Assembly (NCBI RefSeq): GCF_000621665.1
Contig: NZ_JHXQ01000005.1
Span: 1-64,000, forward strand
Length of the DNA: 64,000 nt
Direction of reading: 5' to 3'
Source: Allorhizobium undicola ORS 992 = ATCC 700741
Lineage (GTDB): Bacteria > Pseudomonadota > Alphaproteobacteria > Rhizobiales > Rhizobiaceae
A program made the translations under genes and the position numbers. The notes below the pieces were generated by a model. The model had not been told where the DNA came from. It worked only from the letters and a program-made list of their open reading frames with translations, and ran no database searches. How positions within the stretch are numbered: the stretch's first letter is position 1; each line of letters opens with the position of its first letter. This document shows, in pieces, positions 26,410-35,139 of this stretch.

Positions 26410-27261
26410 ATGTATCGCTTCGCATTTTTCTGCCTCATCCTTCTTACACATTGCACGCTTCTTACACATGGCACGCAGGCTTTTGCGGCCAGTTCCGACT
26501 GGGCCAGCAGCGAAGGCGGGCGGATGCGTCTGATCGTGCTGGCGGCGAATGCCGATGGCACCCGGCAGGCGGCCTTGCAGATCGAGCCCAATTCCGGCTG
26601 GTTCACCTATTGGCGCGAACCGGGCGATGCGGGCATTCCCCCTTCCCTCACCCAGCCCGCCGGGCAAAGCGCCAGCCTTTCGGAGCTTTCCTTTCCCGTG
26701 CCAAAGCGCATGGAAATCGGCACGGTGCGCGATGTCGGCTATGACATGCCGGTCACGCTGCCCTTCACCATCAAGCCGGAAAGCGGCCTTGCAAACTTCA
26801 CCGCCACGGTCTTCATCGGCATGTGCCGCAACATCTGCATTCCTTTTCAGGCCGAGTTGACCGTGGCTTTGAGCGAAAAGGAGGTCAGAGATCCCTCCGA
26901 AATCAAGGCGGTGGAAAAGGCCATGGCGCGTCTGCCCGCCGCCCCATCGGAGGATTTCAGGGTGACAGGCTTTCGAATGGCGGGCGATCTTTCGAGCCTC
27001 GATGTCAATCTGACCGTCCCGGCAGGATCCAAACAGCAGCCGCGCATTCTGCTGACTGGCCCGGAAGGGCACCTTTTCATGGATTATCAGCGGCTGGACG
27101 GGGACGATCGGCATATGTCGCTGCGCATCGCGCTTGGCAAGCTGCCGCGCAATTATGCGCCTTGGGGAAAAACCTGGCGGCTTCTGGTGCTGGCCGGCAA
27201 TCACCGCGCCATGGAGGCCCCGCTTGTTTTCGATCCGGCGCCGCCTATAGTGCAGCCTTGA
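26410..27261 (+). CDS. Periplasmic DsbD N-terminal-domain-like protein
   Basis: This 283-residue protein has a signal peptide (to about residue 26). The mature part resembles the immunoglobulin-like DsbD-N/ScsB domain: GWFTYWREPGDAGIPPSL, PVPKRMEIGTVRDVGYD and MCRNICIPFQAEL, with a C-X3-C pair of the type that accepts electrons in DsbD/ScsB. Unlike DsbD it has no membrane part or C-terminal thioredoxin domain, so a partner reductase is needed. The start at 26410 precedes the signal peptide, which holds a tandem 18-bp repeat. A peroxiredoxin gene follows 45 bp downstream, a redox pairing. Confidence 0.8.
   Translation: MYRFAFFCLILLTHCTLLTHGTQAFAASSDWASSEGGRMRLIVLAANADGTRQAALQIEPNSGWFTYWREPGDAGIPPSLTQPAGQSASLSELSFPVPKRMEIGTVRDVGYDMPVTLPFTIKPESGLANFTATVFIGMCRNICIPFQAELTVALSEKEVRDPSEIKAVEKAMARLPAAPSEDFRVTGFRMAGDLSSLDVNLTVPAGSKQQPRILLTGPEGHLFMDYQRLDGDDRHMSLRIALGKLPRNYAPWGKTWRLLVLAGNHRAMEAPLVFDPAPPIVQP
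26440..26475 (+). repeat. Two 18-bp tandem repeats inside the signal peptide of the DsbD-N-like gene
   Basis: CTTCTTACACATTGCACG (26440-26457) is followed directly by a copy differing at one base (26458-26475). Being 18 bp it keeps the frame and encodes LLTHCT then LLTHGT in the hydrophobic core. Confidence 0.9.
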
Positions 27262-27306
27262 CGGTTGCGGCAACGCAGCCGCAATTTCATCAAGGAGATC
27301 ATCATC

Positions 27307-27792
27307 ATGACCATAGCAGTCGGCGAGCGCCTGCCCTCGGCGGTTTTCAAGGAAAAGACGCCTGATGGCCCGGTGGAAATTACCACCGAGAGCCTGTTCA
27401 AGGGAAAGCGTGTTGTGCTTTTTGCCGTGCCGGGCGCCTTCACTCCCACCTGCACGCTGAACCACCTGCCCGGCTATCTTGAGCATCGCGATGCCTTGCT
27501 GGCAAAGGGCGTGGATGCCATTGCCGTGCTGGCCGTCAATGACTGGCATGTGATGGGCGCCTGGGCGCAGGCCAGCGGTGGCGCAGGCAAGATTCATTTC
27601 CTTGCCGATTGGGATGCCGGCTTCAGCAAGGCGATCGGCCTCGACATCGATTTGACGGCAGGCGGCCTCGGCGTGCGCTCCAAGCGCTATTCCATGCTGG
27701 TGGAAGACGGCGTGGTCAAGGCCCTCAACATCGAGGAAAACCCTGGCCAGGCAACCGTTTCCTCGGCGGAAGCCATGCTGGCGCATCTCTGA
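27307..27792 (+). CDS. Prx5-type peroxiredoxin
   Basis: This 161-residue protein is of the length of Prx5/atypical peroxiredoxins. It has the catalytic motif VPGAFTPTCTLNHLP (peroxidatic Cys about 49), then LAVNDWHVMGAWAQA and a resolving-region-poor C-terminus ending AEAMLAHL; DGVVKALNIEENPG is typical. It reduces H2O2 and organic peroxides using a thiol donor such as glutaredoxin or glutathione. It lies just downstream of the DsbD-N-like gene. The ATG at 27307 follows AAGGAG at good spacing. Confidence 0.93.
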   Translation: MTIAVGERLPSAVFKEKTPDGPVEITTESLFKGKRVVLFAVPGAFTPTCTLNHLPGYLEHRDALLAKGVDAIAVLAVNDWHVMGAWAQASGGAGKIHFLADWDAGFSKAIGLDIDLTAGGLGVRSKRYSMLVEDGVVKALNIEENPGQATVSSAEAMLAHL

Positions 27793-27798
27793 CACGCC

Positions 27799-27906
27799 TA
27801 CTGCATAATTCCTTAAATCGGAATCGATTTAAGGTGAAAATTATGCAGCAGATTTAAAGTGTTACAGCGTCCTTCGTGCGTTTGATAAAACGCACGGCGC
27901 TGTAGA
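27799..27906 (+). repeat. Bru-RS-like palindromic repeat, copy C
   Basis: This 108-bp copy is in the orientation of A and B, immediately after the peroxiredoxin stop and before the OGT-like gene. The 5' extension of the OGT reading frame starts just downstream of this element. Confidence 0.85.
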
Positions 27907-28058
27907 GCCCGGTCTTGCGACCGAGCTGGATTGCAAACCGGTCCGACAGGTTGGAGCAAGCCTGTCGGCCTAACCCTCTCTTGCGCAGCGCGGAGAACCA
28001 TCCCCCGAAAGGGCATTGGTGTTACCCCCCGCATACTGCCAGAGGGAGATGGTTGGTT

Positions 28059-29936
28059 TTGGCAACGGCGCTTATCCAGACGGCAAAGCAGGAATTTCTG
28101 CGCGGCGCCCACCAGCAGGCGCTCGCTCTTGCCAATCAGGCCATTGCAGCTGGCAGCACGGAGGCTGAGGCCTATATCGTTGCAGCCTCCGCGCATGAGG
28201 CCATGGGCGCCCGGCTTGAAGCGGCACCGCTCTTTGTTTTCGCCATGGCCAAAGCGCCCGCGCTCAGCCGCCAATTGGGGTTCAGGGCTGTTGCCCATTA
28301 CGTGGAGGCTGGCAAACCGCAGCTAGCCATTCCCGTCCTCTCGAATCTTCTTCAGGCAAATCCGGAGGATCTGGATGCCCTTCACACGCTGTGCAGCCTC
28401 TATCGCGAAGCCGAGGATTATCACGCCGCCCGCCCCCATGCGCTGAAACTTGCCGTACTTGGCCGGGATTTCGACAACTGGCTGAATGCCGGCATCATAT
28501 TTCTGGGCACCGGCGATCACACAGCCGCCCTGCCGCTGCTTGCCGCCGCCCATGCCGCAAGGCCCGGCGACAGGCTGGCGCTGACGGAATATTTCTGGTG
28601 CGCCATCAATCTCTGCGATTTTCCTCTGGTGCGGCAATTGCAGGCCAGGCTGGAAGCGGCCTACGCCGCCGATGGCGAGACTCTCGACATTCGCGAAAAC
28701 GTCTTTCGCTCCCTGCAATGGAGCGGGGATGAGGCATATCACGTGCTGAGCGCCATCAACACCGCCAGGCAGCGTATCGGGCGGGCCGCACCGCGCCGCC
28801 CCTATCGCGGCCGGTCTTCATCCCGCCTGCGCATTGGCTATGTCTCGGCGGATTACTGCGACCATGCCACCCTTGCGCTGTTTGCCGGCGTGCTGGAAGC
28901 TCATGACCGCGAGCGTTTCGAGATTTTCGGCATCTGTCACACCCCGGCCCCGCTGCGGAAGGGGGCCTTGCGCCAGCGTTTTCTCGACGCCATCGACCAT
29001 TATGTCGATATTCTTGCCCTTGGCGACGACGACGCCGCCCGCATGATTGCCGCGCTCGATCTCGACATTCTCGTCGATCTCAAAGGCTTCACGCGGGATC
29101 ATCGCCTGGGCATTTTTGCCCGCCGCCCTGTCCCCATTCAGGTCACATATCTCGGTTTTCCCGGTAGTGTGGCCGGTGTGGGCATTGATTACGCCATTAC
29201 AGACGCCATCGTCACGCCCGACAGCGCCCGTCCCTTCTATGCGGAGACACTGTTTACCCTGCCCGACAGCTATCAATGCAATGACAGCCGCCGCCTGCCG
29301 GTTTTACGCGAAGGATCACGCAGCGCCTTTGGCCTGCCGGAAGAAGGCTTCGTGTTCTGCTCGTTCAACCAGGCGGTCAAGATCCGGCCGGAGGTGTTCG
29401 ATGCCTGGATGTCTGCGCTTGAGGCCGTGCCGGGATCGGTTCTCTGGCTGATCGACATGGTGGACACGGCCAAAAACAATCTGCGCCGGGCCGCAACGGA
29501 GCGGGGCATTGACCCTGCAAGGCTGATCTTTGCACCGAAGCTGCCGATGGATGCGCATTTGCAGCGGCTTTGCCATGCCGATCTTGCCTTGGATACATCG
29601 CCCTATAACGGCCACACCACCACGGCGGATGCGCTTTGGGCGGGGGTGCCGGTGGTAACGTTCAAAGGCAGCAGCTTTGCCAGCCGGGTTTGCGAAAGCC
29701 TGCTGAACGCCGTGGGCCTGCGAGAGCTGGTTGCCGAGGATTTACAAGCGTTTGGCCGCCTTGCGGCCGAATTGGCGCAGGACGGGAACCGCCTTTCCCG
29801 CCTGCGCCATCATCTTTACGCGGCGCGCCAAACAGCCCCCCTTTTCGATACCTCCCGCTTTACCCGGAATTTTGAAAAGGCGCTGCTCGCCATTGAGGCA
29901 GATGCTGCCGAATGGGCCCAAGCATTGACGGTTTGA
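28059..29936 (+). CDS. TPR and OGT-like (SPINDLY-type) protein glycosyltransferase
   Basis: This 625-residue cytosolic protein has N-terminal TPR-like helices (TAKQEFLRGAHQQALALANQA; about 1-250) and a C-terminal GT41 domain: RLRIGYVSADYCDHA, DLDILVDLKGFTRDHR, VTYLGFPGSVAGVGIDY, FCSFNQAVKIRPEVFDAWM, LALDTSPYNGHTTTADALW and VPVVTFKGSSFASRV. GT41 enzymes move GlcNAc (or another sugar) from a UDP-sugar to proteins. The start is taken as TTG 28059, 10 nt after GAGGGAG; the frame upstream to 27915 has no ATG and lies beside the Bru-RS element. Confidence 0.8.
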   Translation: MATALIQTAKQEFLRGAHQQALALANQAIAAGSTEAEAYIVAASAHEAMGARLEAAPLFVFAMAKAPALSRQLGFRAVAHYVEAGKPQLAIPVLSNLLQANPEDLDALHTLCSLYREAEDYHAARPHALKLAVLGRDFDNWLNAGIIFLGTGDHTAALPLLAAAHAARPGDRLALTEYFWCAINLCDFPLVRQLQARLEAAYAADGETLDIRENVFRSLQWSGDEAYHVLSAINTARQRIGRAAPRRPYRGRSSSRLRIGYVSADYCDHATLALFAGVLEAHDRERFEIFGICHTPAPLRKGALRQRFLDAIDHYVDILALGDDDAARMIAALDLDILVDLKGFTRDHRLGIFARRPVPIQVTYLGFPGSVAGVGIDYAITDAIVTPDSARPFYAETLFTLPDSYQCNDSRRLPVLREGSRSAFGLPEEGFVFCSFNQAVKIRPEVFDAWMSALEAVPGSVLWLIDMVDTAKNNLRRAATERGIDPARLIFAPKLPMDAHLQRLCHADLALDTSPYNGHTTTADALWAGVPVVTFKGSSFASRVCESLLNAVGLRELVAEDLQAFGRLAAELAQDGNRLSRLRHHLYAARQTAPLFDTSRFTRNFEKALLAIEADAAEWAQALTV

Positions 29937-29940
29937 AATA

Positions 29941-30249
29941 TTACACGTCCAGCTCAAACAACAGAACGCCGGAAAGCCCGCCATCCGTGGCCGCGACGAT
30001 GCTGTCGCCGATCACCAGATAATCAGGATGTTTGAGAAAGCTATCGCGGGCGCTACGATCGGCAAAGCGCACGACAAAGCCATCGCGAAACCCGCCATCC
30101 AGCCCCTCGCTGGAAATATTCGGGCCAGCCCAAACCTGTTCCATTCCCGGTATATCGGCCTGCAAGCCGCACACGGCATCGTAAAGCGCCTGCTTGTCGG
30201 CCTCGGCCATGCTCGCCTTGAAGCGAATGAGAACGGTGTGGAGGATCAT
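29941..30249 (-). CDS. Dabb (stress-responsive A/B barrel) domain protein
   Basis: This 102-residue protein matches the Dabb fold: MILHTVLIRFKASMAEADK at the start, GLDGGFRDGFVVRFADRSARDSFLKHPDYLVIG in the middle and LSGVLLFELDV at the end. Such dimeric ferredoxin-like proteins are stress-associated or cyclase-like, with no predictable substrate here. It converges on the OGT-like gene, with 4 bp between stop codons. Confidence 0.88.
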   Translation of the reverse strand: MILHTVLIRFKASMAEADKQALYDAVCGLQADIPGMEQVWAGPNISSEGLDGGFRDGFVVRFADRSARDSFLKHPDYLVIGDSIVAATDGGLSGVLLFELDV

Positions 30250-30321
30250 GCCTGCTCCTTTACCTCAAGCTGAGCGGTGGAATGTTCGACAGGAAGCCTG
30301 CTTGTCTTCGCTCCCGCCGCT

Positions 30322-30428
30322 CTACAGCGCCGTGCGTTTTATCAAACGCACAAAGGACGCTGTAACACTCTAAAGCTGCTGCATAATTTTCACCTTAAAT
30401 CGATTCCGATTTAAGGAATTATGCAGTA
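30322..30428 (-). repeat. Bru-RS-like palindromic repeat, copy D
   Basis: A 107-bp copy in reverse orientation, between the Dabb gene and rnhA. A GCATTTTC palindrome follows it directly (30443-30490). Confidence 0.85.
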
Positions 30429-30442
30429 AGCTTTTGTTTTGC

Positions 30443-30490
30443 GCATTTTCGGACGGAAAGCCGGTTTCCACTCTTTCTGAAAATGCTCTA
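30443..30490. repeat. GCATTTTC...GAAAATGC palindrome overlapping the rnhA stop
   Basis: Arms GCATTTTCGGACGGAAA and the complementary half ending TTCTGAAAATGC flank CCGG-centred sequence. The same family occurs at 51520, 62500 and 63367. The right end merges with the rnhA stop codon (TAG on the minus strand). It lacks a T-run, so it may act as a transcript-end hairpin or be a small dispersed repeat. Confidence 0.6.
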
Positions 30491-30952
30491 AACCGAAATT
30501 CCTTTGCCCGTGCCGCCCTTCTTGAAGGGCTCCATTCCGCGCCGGGCCAGTTCGTCGGCCCGCTCGTTTTCGGGGTGTCCGGCGTGACCTTTGACCCAAT
30601 GCAGCGTTACCTTGTGCCTGTTGCGCGCTTCTTCGAGCTGCTGCCACAGTTCGGCATTTTTCACCGGCTTTTTATCGGCGGTTTTCCAGCCGTTTTTTTT
30701 CCAGCCGAAAATCCATTTGCTGATTCCATCCTTCACATAGGCGCTATCGGTGTAAAGATCGACCTCGCAGGCCTCTTTCAGCGCGCTCAGCGCCTGAATG
30801 GCAGCCATAAGCTCCATGCGATTATTGGTGGTGTCCGCCTCGCCGCCAAACAGTTCCTTTTCGCTTTCACCATAGCGCAGAATGGCGCCCCAGCCGCCCG
30901 GTCCCGGATTGCCCGAGCAGGCGCCGTCGGTAAAAATATCGATATGTTTCAT
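30488..30952 (-). CDS. rnhA: Ribonuclease HI
   Basis: This 154-residue protein has all RNase HI catalytic parts: [17 protein letters not shown] (Asp), [15 protein letters not shown] (Glu), [13 protein letters not shown] (Asp), [18 protein letters not shown] (His and Asp). It removes RNA from RNA-DNA hybrids. The ATG overlaps the thrB stop by 4 bp (ATGA), so it is coupled to thrB, an order common in Rhizobiales. A longer frame to 31222 lies inside thrB and is rejected. Confidence 0.97.
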   Translation of the reverse strand: MKHIDIFTDGACSGNPGPGGWGAILRYGESEKELFGGEADTTNNRMELMAAIQALSALKEACEVDLYTDSAYVKDGISKWIFGWKKNGWKTADKKPVKNAELWQQLEEARNRHKVTLHWVKGHAGHPENERADELARRGMEPFKKGGTGKGISV

Positions 30953-31914
30953 GCCTGCAATCCGTAATCGGCAGCGGTGGCGACCGCCTGATGGAAGCGC
31001 AGCTTGCGCAGATATTCCAGCGGATCCTTCTTCACCACAAGCGCGCCGGCGGGCGTCATCAGCCAATCGTAAAGCCGCGTCAGGAAGAAGCGCAACGCCG
31101 AACCACGGCACAGAAGCGGCAGCGCCGCGATTTCCTGCGCCGAGAGCGCACGTGTGCCAAGATAGCCCTCGATCATCGCCTTGCCCTTGGTGATGTTGTA
31201 GCTGCCGTCTTTTTCGAAGCACCAGGCGTTGAGGCAGATGGCAAGATCGTAGGCCAGAAAGTCGTTGCAGGCGAAATAGAAGTCGATCAGCCCCGACAAC
31301 GTGTTGCCGATGAAAAAGACATTGTCGGGGAAAAGATCGGCATGGATCACGCCGGATGTCAGATCCTGCGGCCAGTTTTGCGAAAGAAAAGCCAGTTCGC
31401 CGTCAATCTCTTCCCCAAGCCCGGCCTGTACCTCGTCGGCCCGGTCTTGCGACTTTGCCCAAAGCTCCTGCCAGCCAGCGACCGAGAGCGCATTGGCACG
31501 CTTCAAGGCAAAACCTTCGGATTTCAGGTGCATATCGGCCAGCGCCTTGCCCACCGCCGCGCAATGCACAGGCTCCGGCTTGCGCAGCCACATGCCTTCC
31601 AGAAAGGAAATCAACGCCGCCGGGCGCCCGGAAAGCTCGCCCAGAAGCGCGCCATCGCGCCGTGGCAAAGGCAGTGGGCAGTTCAGGCCGCGATCGGCCA
31701 GATGATGCATCAGCCCCAGAAAGAACGGCAGATCGCCCTTATCAACCCGCTTTTCATAAAGCGTCAGGATCAGTGCGCCTTCGGTGGTATGCAGCAGGAA
31801 GTTTGAATTTTCCACGCCCTCGGCAATACCCTTGAAGGAAAGCAGGCTGCCCGTGTGATATTCGGCCAGAAAAGCCTTGAGATCCACTTCGTTGATGTCG
31901 GTATATACTGCCAC
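30949..31914 (-). CDS. thrB: Homoserine kinase (APH-fold ThrB)
   Basis: This 321-residue protein is of the alternate aminoglycoside-phosphotransferase-fold ThrB used by Pseudomonas and alphaproteobacteria. Visible features are [47 protein letters not shown] (catalytic HxDLxxxN), [21 protein letters not shown] (metal Asp) and [12 protein letters not shown]. It makes O-phosphohomoserine, the substrate of thrC at 18.9 kb. It overlaps rnhA downstream. The 458-bp upstream region holds direct repeats. Confidence 0.96.
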   Translation of the reverse strand: MAVYTDINEVDLKAFLAEYHTGSLLSFKGIAEGVENSNFLLHTTEGALILTLYEKRVDKGDLPFFLGLMHHLADRGLNCPLPLPRRDGALLGELSGRPAALISFLEGMWLRKPEPVHCAAVGKALADMHLKSEGFALKRANALSVAGWQELWAKSQDRADEVQAGLGEEIDGELAFLSQNWPQDLTSGVIHADLFPDNVFFIGNTLSGLIDFYFACNDFLAYDLAICLNAWCFEKDGSYNITKGKAMIEGYLGTRALSAQEIAALPLLCRGSALRFFLTRLYDWLMTPAGALVVKKDPLEYLRKLRFHQAVATAADYGLQA

Positions 31915-32126
31915 TGCTGCGCGCCCGCCTGCTGTGCTTCCCCGCCCGGAACCCTCAACCGTCCCTGTGCGAAGATGCCGCCTTTTGAATGCCCTGGACT
32001 ATGTCCCGCCGCCATTTCCAATTGCGAGACATCCCGTTGGCCCCAAGGGATATAGCGACAGAACCGTCAGTGCCAGCCCTGAATGGCGGCAGGCACAGTT
32101 TATTCACCTTGGAGCGTCGTTCTGGG

Positions 32127-32191
32127 TTGAGGCGCGTTCGTCGCTAAAAACGATTCGCGGACACGTTTTTTAAGGCTTCGCCGTCGCTCCT
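32127..32191 (+). repeat. 65-bp direct repeat, copy 1
   Basis: Begins TTGAGGCGCGTTCGTCGC, has AAAAACG / CGTTTTTT half-arms around ATTCGCGGACA, and ends CTTCGCCGTCGCTCCT. The second copy, at 32310, differs only near the T-run. Confidence 0.85.
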
Positions 32192-32198
32192 GGCTAAA

Positions 32199-32241
32199 GC
32201 ATGATCCGACCGGAGTGAAACGAGGATCGATAAGATCATGC
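32199..32241. repeat. GCATGATC...GATCATGC palindrome
   Basis: The arms GCATGATC and GATCATGC are perfect inverted repeats 43 bp apart end to end, with CCGACCGGAGTGAAAC inside. A related sequence lies at 51709-51740, so this is a small dispersed element seen in rhizobial intergenic DNA. Confidence 0.6.
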
Positions 32242-32309
32242 GACAAGAGAAGATTGAAGTGCCGATCCGCTGGAATCGATGCCTAAAGACCCGGCCCTTC
32301 GCTTTGGGC

Positions 32310-32373
32310 TTGAGGCGCGTTCGTCGCTAAAAACGATTCGCGGACACGTTTTTCCGGCTTCGCCGTCGCTCCT
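32310..32373 (+). repeat. 65-bp direct repeat, copy 2
   Basis: Second copy of the repeat at 32127, in the same orientation, 182 bp downstream. Its last base is the last base of the ispH stop codon on the opposite strand. Confidence 0.85.
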
Positions 32374-33377
32374 CACCCATTCACGAATGCCATGTCTTGG
32401 TGGGTGAGTTCGATGTCTCGCAGCTCGCGATTGACGAGAAAGTTTTCGTTTTCGATGGTGAATTCGGCCAGTTCGATGGTCGTCTCGAAGCGGTCCTTGA
32501 AGGCTTCGATGATTTCGTTGACCACGACCTCAGGTGCCGATGCCCCGGCCGAGAGGCCAAGCGTGCGGATGGGGCCGATCTCGTCCCAGTTCAGCTCCGA
32601 AGCGCGCTGCACCAGAATGGAGCGGCGCGCGCCGGCCTTCAGCGCCACCTCCACGAGGCGTTTCGAGTTGGACGAGTTCGGCGCACCCACCGTTACGAAA
32701 AGATCGCAGCCGGGCGCGGCCTGTTTTACCGCTTCCTGCCGGTTGGTGGTGGCATAGCAGATGCTGTCTGCGGCGGGAGACTGGAGATTGGGAAAGCGCT
32801 CCTTAAGCTTTTCGATCACGCCCGCGGTATCGTCCACGGAAAGCGTCGTCTGGGTGACAAAGCCGAGATTGTCCGGATCTTCCGGCTGATAGAGCGCGGC
32901 ATCCTCCACCGTTTCCACCAGCGAAACACTGCCGGGCGGCAATTGTCCCATGGTGCCGATGACTTCCGGGTGGCCCGCATGGCCGATGAGAATGACGTGG
33001 CGGCCAAGACGCTGATGGCGCATGGCCTGCTTATGAACTTTGGAAACCAGCGGACAGGTGGCATCGAGATAAAAGAGATTGCGATTTCTGGCATCTTCCG
33101 GAACGGATTTCGGCACGCCATGTGCAGAAAACACCACCGGCTGGTGACGATGTTCCGGCGGGATTTCATCGAGTTCTTCCACGAAAATCGCGCCCTTGGC
33201 CTGAAGCCCTTCCACCACATAGCGGTTATGCACGATTTCATGGCGTACATAGACCGGCGCCCCATAGGATTTGAGCGCCAGCACGACAATCTGAATGGCC
33301 CGGTCCACCCCCGCGCAAAAGCCGCGCGGCCCGCACAGCCGGATTGTCAGGGGTTTCTTGGTGGCCAGGCTATCCAT
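32373..33377 (-). CDS. ispH: 4-hydroxy-3-methylbut-2-enyl diphosphate reductase IspH
   Basis: This 334-residue [4Fe-4S] enzyme makes the last step of the MEP isoprenoid pathway. Three cluster cysteines are visible, in [29 protein letters not shown] and [15 protein letters not shown]; catalytic EVIGTMGQ and [12 protein letters not shown] are present. dxs of the same pathway is at 56.9 kb. The gene follows DUF1304 by 3 bp. Confidence 0.97.
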   Translation of the reverse strand: MDSLATKKPLTIRLCGPRGFCAGVDRAIQIVVLALKSYGAPVYVRHEIVHNRYVVEGLQAKGAIFVEELDEIPPEHRHQPVVFSAHGVPKSVPEDARNRNLFYLDATCPLVSKVHKQAMRHQRLGRHVILIGHAGHPEVIGTMGQLPPGSVSLVETVEDAALYQPEDPDNLGFVTQTTLSVDDTAGVIEKLKERFPNLQSPAADSICYATTNRQEAVKQAAPGCDLFVTVGAPNSSNSKRLVEVALKAGARRSILVQRASELNWDEIGPIRTLGLSAGASAPEVVVNEIIEAFKDRFETTIELAEFTIENENFLVNRELRDIELTHQDMAFVNG

Positions 33378-33380
33378 GTT

Positions 33381-33740
33381 TCATCCTGTCAGAAGCACGC
33401 TGAAAAGGGCAATGGCCGCTGGCGCCGCCTGAATGAACAGGATGCGCCGCGAAACCGTCTTGCCCCCATATAGGCCAGCCACCACCACAGCGCCAAGAAA
33501 AAACAATTTGAGCTGATAGGCAAAGACCGGATCGGGATGCAAAACCGACCAGAACAACCCGGCCGCCAGAAACCCGTTATAAAGGCCCTGATTGGCCGCC
33601 ATCACCCTGGTGATCTGCGCGCGCTCCAGGCTCATGCGGAAAGCGCGCCTGCCGACCGGCCGCGTCCATAAAAACATTTCCAGCACCAGAATATAGACAT
33701 GTTCCAGCGCCACCAGCACCACAAGCAGATTTGCAACCAT
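33381..33740 (-). CDS. DUF1304 membrane protein
   Basis: This 119-residue protein has four hydrophobic segments and the DUF1304 pattern ALEHVYILVLEMFLW, then NQGLYNGFLAAGLFWS. Function is not known. It lies directly before ispH (3 bp) and 87 bp after the surf1 stop, at the end of the cta cluster. Confidence 0.88.
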   Translation of the reverse strand: MVANLLVVLVALEHVYILVLEMFLWTRPVGRRAFRMSLERAQITRVMAANQGLYNGFLAAGLFWSVLHPDPVFAYQLKLFFLGAVVVAGLYGGKTVSRRILFIQAAPAAIALFSVLLTG

Positions 33741-33827
33741 ATGTCTCCCCAGACATTGCGCCGGAACAGGACATTGCCCGGCATTGATACCGCCGAAACG
33801 CCCCCGCCTCGTGCGATGGAAGGGAGT

Positions 33828-34544
33828 TCACCCTTTTCTGCGCAAAAAGGAAAGCCCCGCGATAACCGCAAGTACAACCGCCAGACCATACCAGGTCAGC
33901 GCATATTGCAGATGATTGTTGGGAAGATCGATCTGCGTTACCCCGCCAATCGGCAATCCTCCCGGAACCGGCGCTGGCCCGGCATCCAGAAAGAAGGGAA
34001 GCACGGCCTGCCCGTCCAGCCCGGTGCTGGCCGTCATGGCATCGAGATCTTTCCAGTAAAAGATATTATGCGTCGGATCATTCTCCGGCACCAGTGACGA
34101 GGGCTTGGCCACAAGCTTCATGCGTGCGAGGCCGGTTATCGTCTGCTCGCCCTCCACCAGCCCGGCCTTGCGGCTTGCCGGATCCTTGTTATCCGCCGGG
34201 ACAAAGCCGCGATTGACGAAAAGAAAATGCCCGTCAGCCAGTTGCAGCGGCGTAAAAACGTAAAAGCCGGGCTGCCCGTCGCGCGTTGCCAGAAAATGCC
34301 GCTCCTTCGAATGCTGGAAACGGCCCGTGGCAGACATGGCCTTGTAATCCACATCCCTCCCCGTCCGCAGGTCTGCGGCAACCTCATCCACGCTTTCCGG
34401 CGGCTGGCTGCGGCGGGCATCGATTTCGGAAAGCAGCGCTTCCTTCCAGGCCAGACGCTGCATCTGCCAGGTGCCAAGCCCGATCAGCAGTGCAAAGGCG
34501 GCAAGCGTCAGCAGCAGCGAAAGCGCAAGTTTGAACCGGCTCAT
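33828..34544 (-). CDS. surf1: SURF1-family cytochrome c oxidase assembly protein
   Basis: This 238-residue protein has an N-terminal membrane helix (LALSLLLTLAAFALLIGLGTWQ) and a C-terminal one (LQYALTWYGLAVVLAVIAGL) enclosing a periplasmic domain. SURF1 signatures are GLGTWQMQRLAWKEALL at the start, FVNRGFVP in the middle and NNHLQYALTWYGLA near the end. SURF1 helps haem a insertion into aa3 oxidase. It follows DUF983 by 6 bp, in the usual alphaproteobacterial order ctaE-DUF983-surf1. Confidence 0.94.
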   Translation of the reverse strand: MSRFKLALSLLLTLAAFALLIGLGTWQMQRLAWKEALLSEIDARRSQPPESVDEVAADLRTGRDVDYKAMSATGRFQHSKERHFLATRDGQPGFYVFTPLQLADGHFLFVNRGFVPADNKDPASRKAGLVEGEQTITGLARMKLVAKPSSLVPENDPTHNIFYWKDLDAMTASTGLDGQAVLPFFLDAGPAPVPGGLPIGGVTQIDLPNNHLQYALTWYGLAVVLAVIAGLSFLRRKG

Positions 34545-34550
34545 CCGCGT

Positions 34551-34931
34551 TCAACCACGGTCGATCGTGCCGGGGCGGGCGTTGTTGCGATATTGCAGGG
34601 CGATCAACAGCGCCTTGATGGACCTGAGCAGCCAGAGCGAGAGAATGATCGCCAGGGGCCCGAAAATCAGGAAATGCACCCAAAGTCCGGGCGACCAGGT
34701 AATCTCCGTATAAAGTGCCAGCCCCACAACCAGGAAATCGGCAATCAGAATGACGAAGATCGGCGCGCCATCACCAGGATCGACGGTCTGGTAATCGAGG
34801 CCGCACACCGTGCAGGCGGGCTTCAACTCGCTCAGGCCTTTGAACAGCCTGCCACGCCCGCAACGCGGGCAGCAGGCCGAAAGCGCCACCCTTTGCGGTT
34901 CGACGGGCGGATAGAGGGTGTCAGGGCTCAT
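34551..34931 (-). CDS. DUF983 membrane protein of the cta cluster
   Basis: This 126-residue protein begins MSPDTLYPPVEPQRV. It has a zinc-ribbon-like pair of CXXC motifs (ACCPRCGRGRLF and PACTVCGLDY), then two membrane helices (VILIADFLVVGLALY, WVHFLIFGPLAIILSLW). The ATG at 34931 is chosen because GAGGAG lies 5 bp before it; a GTG five codons upstream lacks such a site. DUF983 is nearly always found between ctaE and surf1 and is presumed to help oxidase assembly. Confidence 0.9.
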   Translation of the reverse strand: MSPDTLYPPVEPQRVALSACCPRCGRGRLFKGLSELKPACTVCGLDYQTVDPGDGAPIFVILIADFLVVGLALYTEITWSPGLWVHFLIFGPLAIILSLWLLRSIKALLIALQYRNNARPGTIDRG

Positions 34932-34947
34932 CGGGCTCCTCTTCACG

Positions 34948-35050
34948 CTACAGCGCCGTGCGTTTTATCAAACGGACAAAGATCGCTGTAACACTCTAAA
35001 ACTGCTGCATAATTCCTTAAATCGATTCCGATTTAAAGAATTATGCAGCA
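34948..35050 (-). repeat. Bru-RS-like palindromic repeat, copy E
   Basis: A reverse-orientation copy inside the cta operon, between ctaE and DUF983. Its left hairpin is simplified to AATTCCTTAAATCG / CGATTTAAAGAATT. It would be transcribed as part of the operon and may act as a stem-loop between the two cistrons. Confidence 0.85.
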
Positions 35051-35139
35051 GGGCGTTTTCCCTTCATAAAAGTACCCCCCGGAAAACGCCGGAGGGCCGC
35101 ATTGTTCATCCCGGCAAAGCCCGCCGGGAACCCTGGCGC

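Larger units (their letters stand above)
31915..32372. other. Intergenic region upstream of thrB with repeats
   Basis: No gene is supported in these 458 bp. They contain a 65-bp direct repeat (32127-32191 and 32310-32373) and a palindrome between the copies (32199-32241). The 190 bp nearest thrB probably hold its promoter, which I cannot place. Confidence 0.6.

Noticed and set aside
30953..31222. N-terminal extension of the rnhA frame
   Set aside because: It lies wholly inside thrB, and the ATGA overlap gives a normal RNase HI start at 30952.
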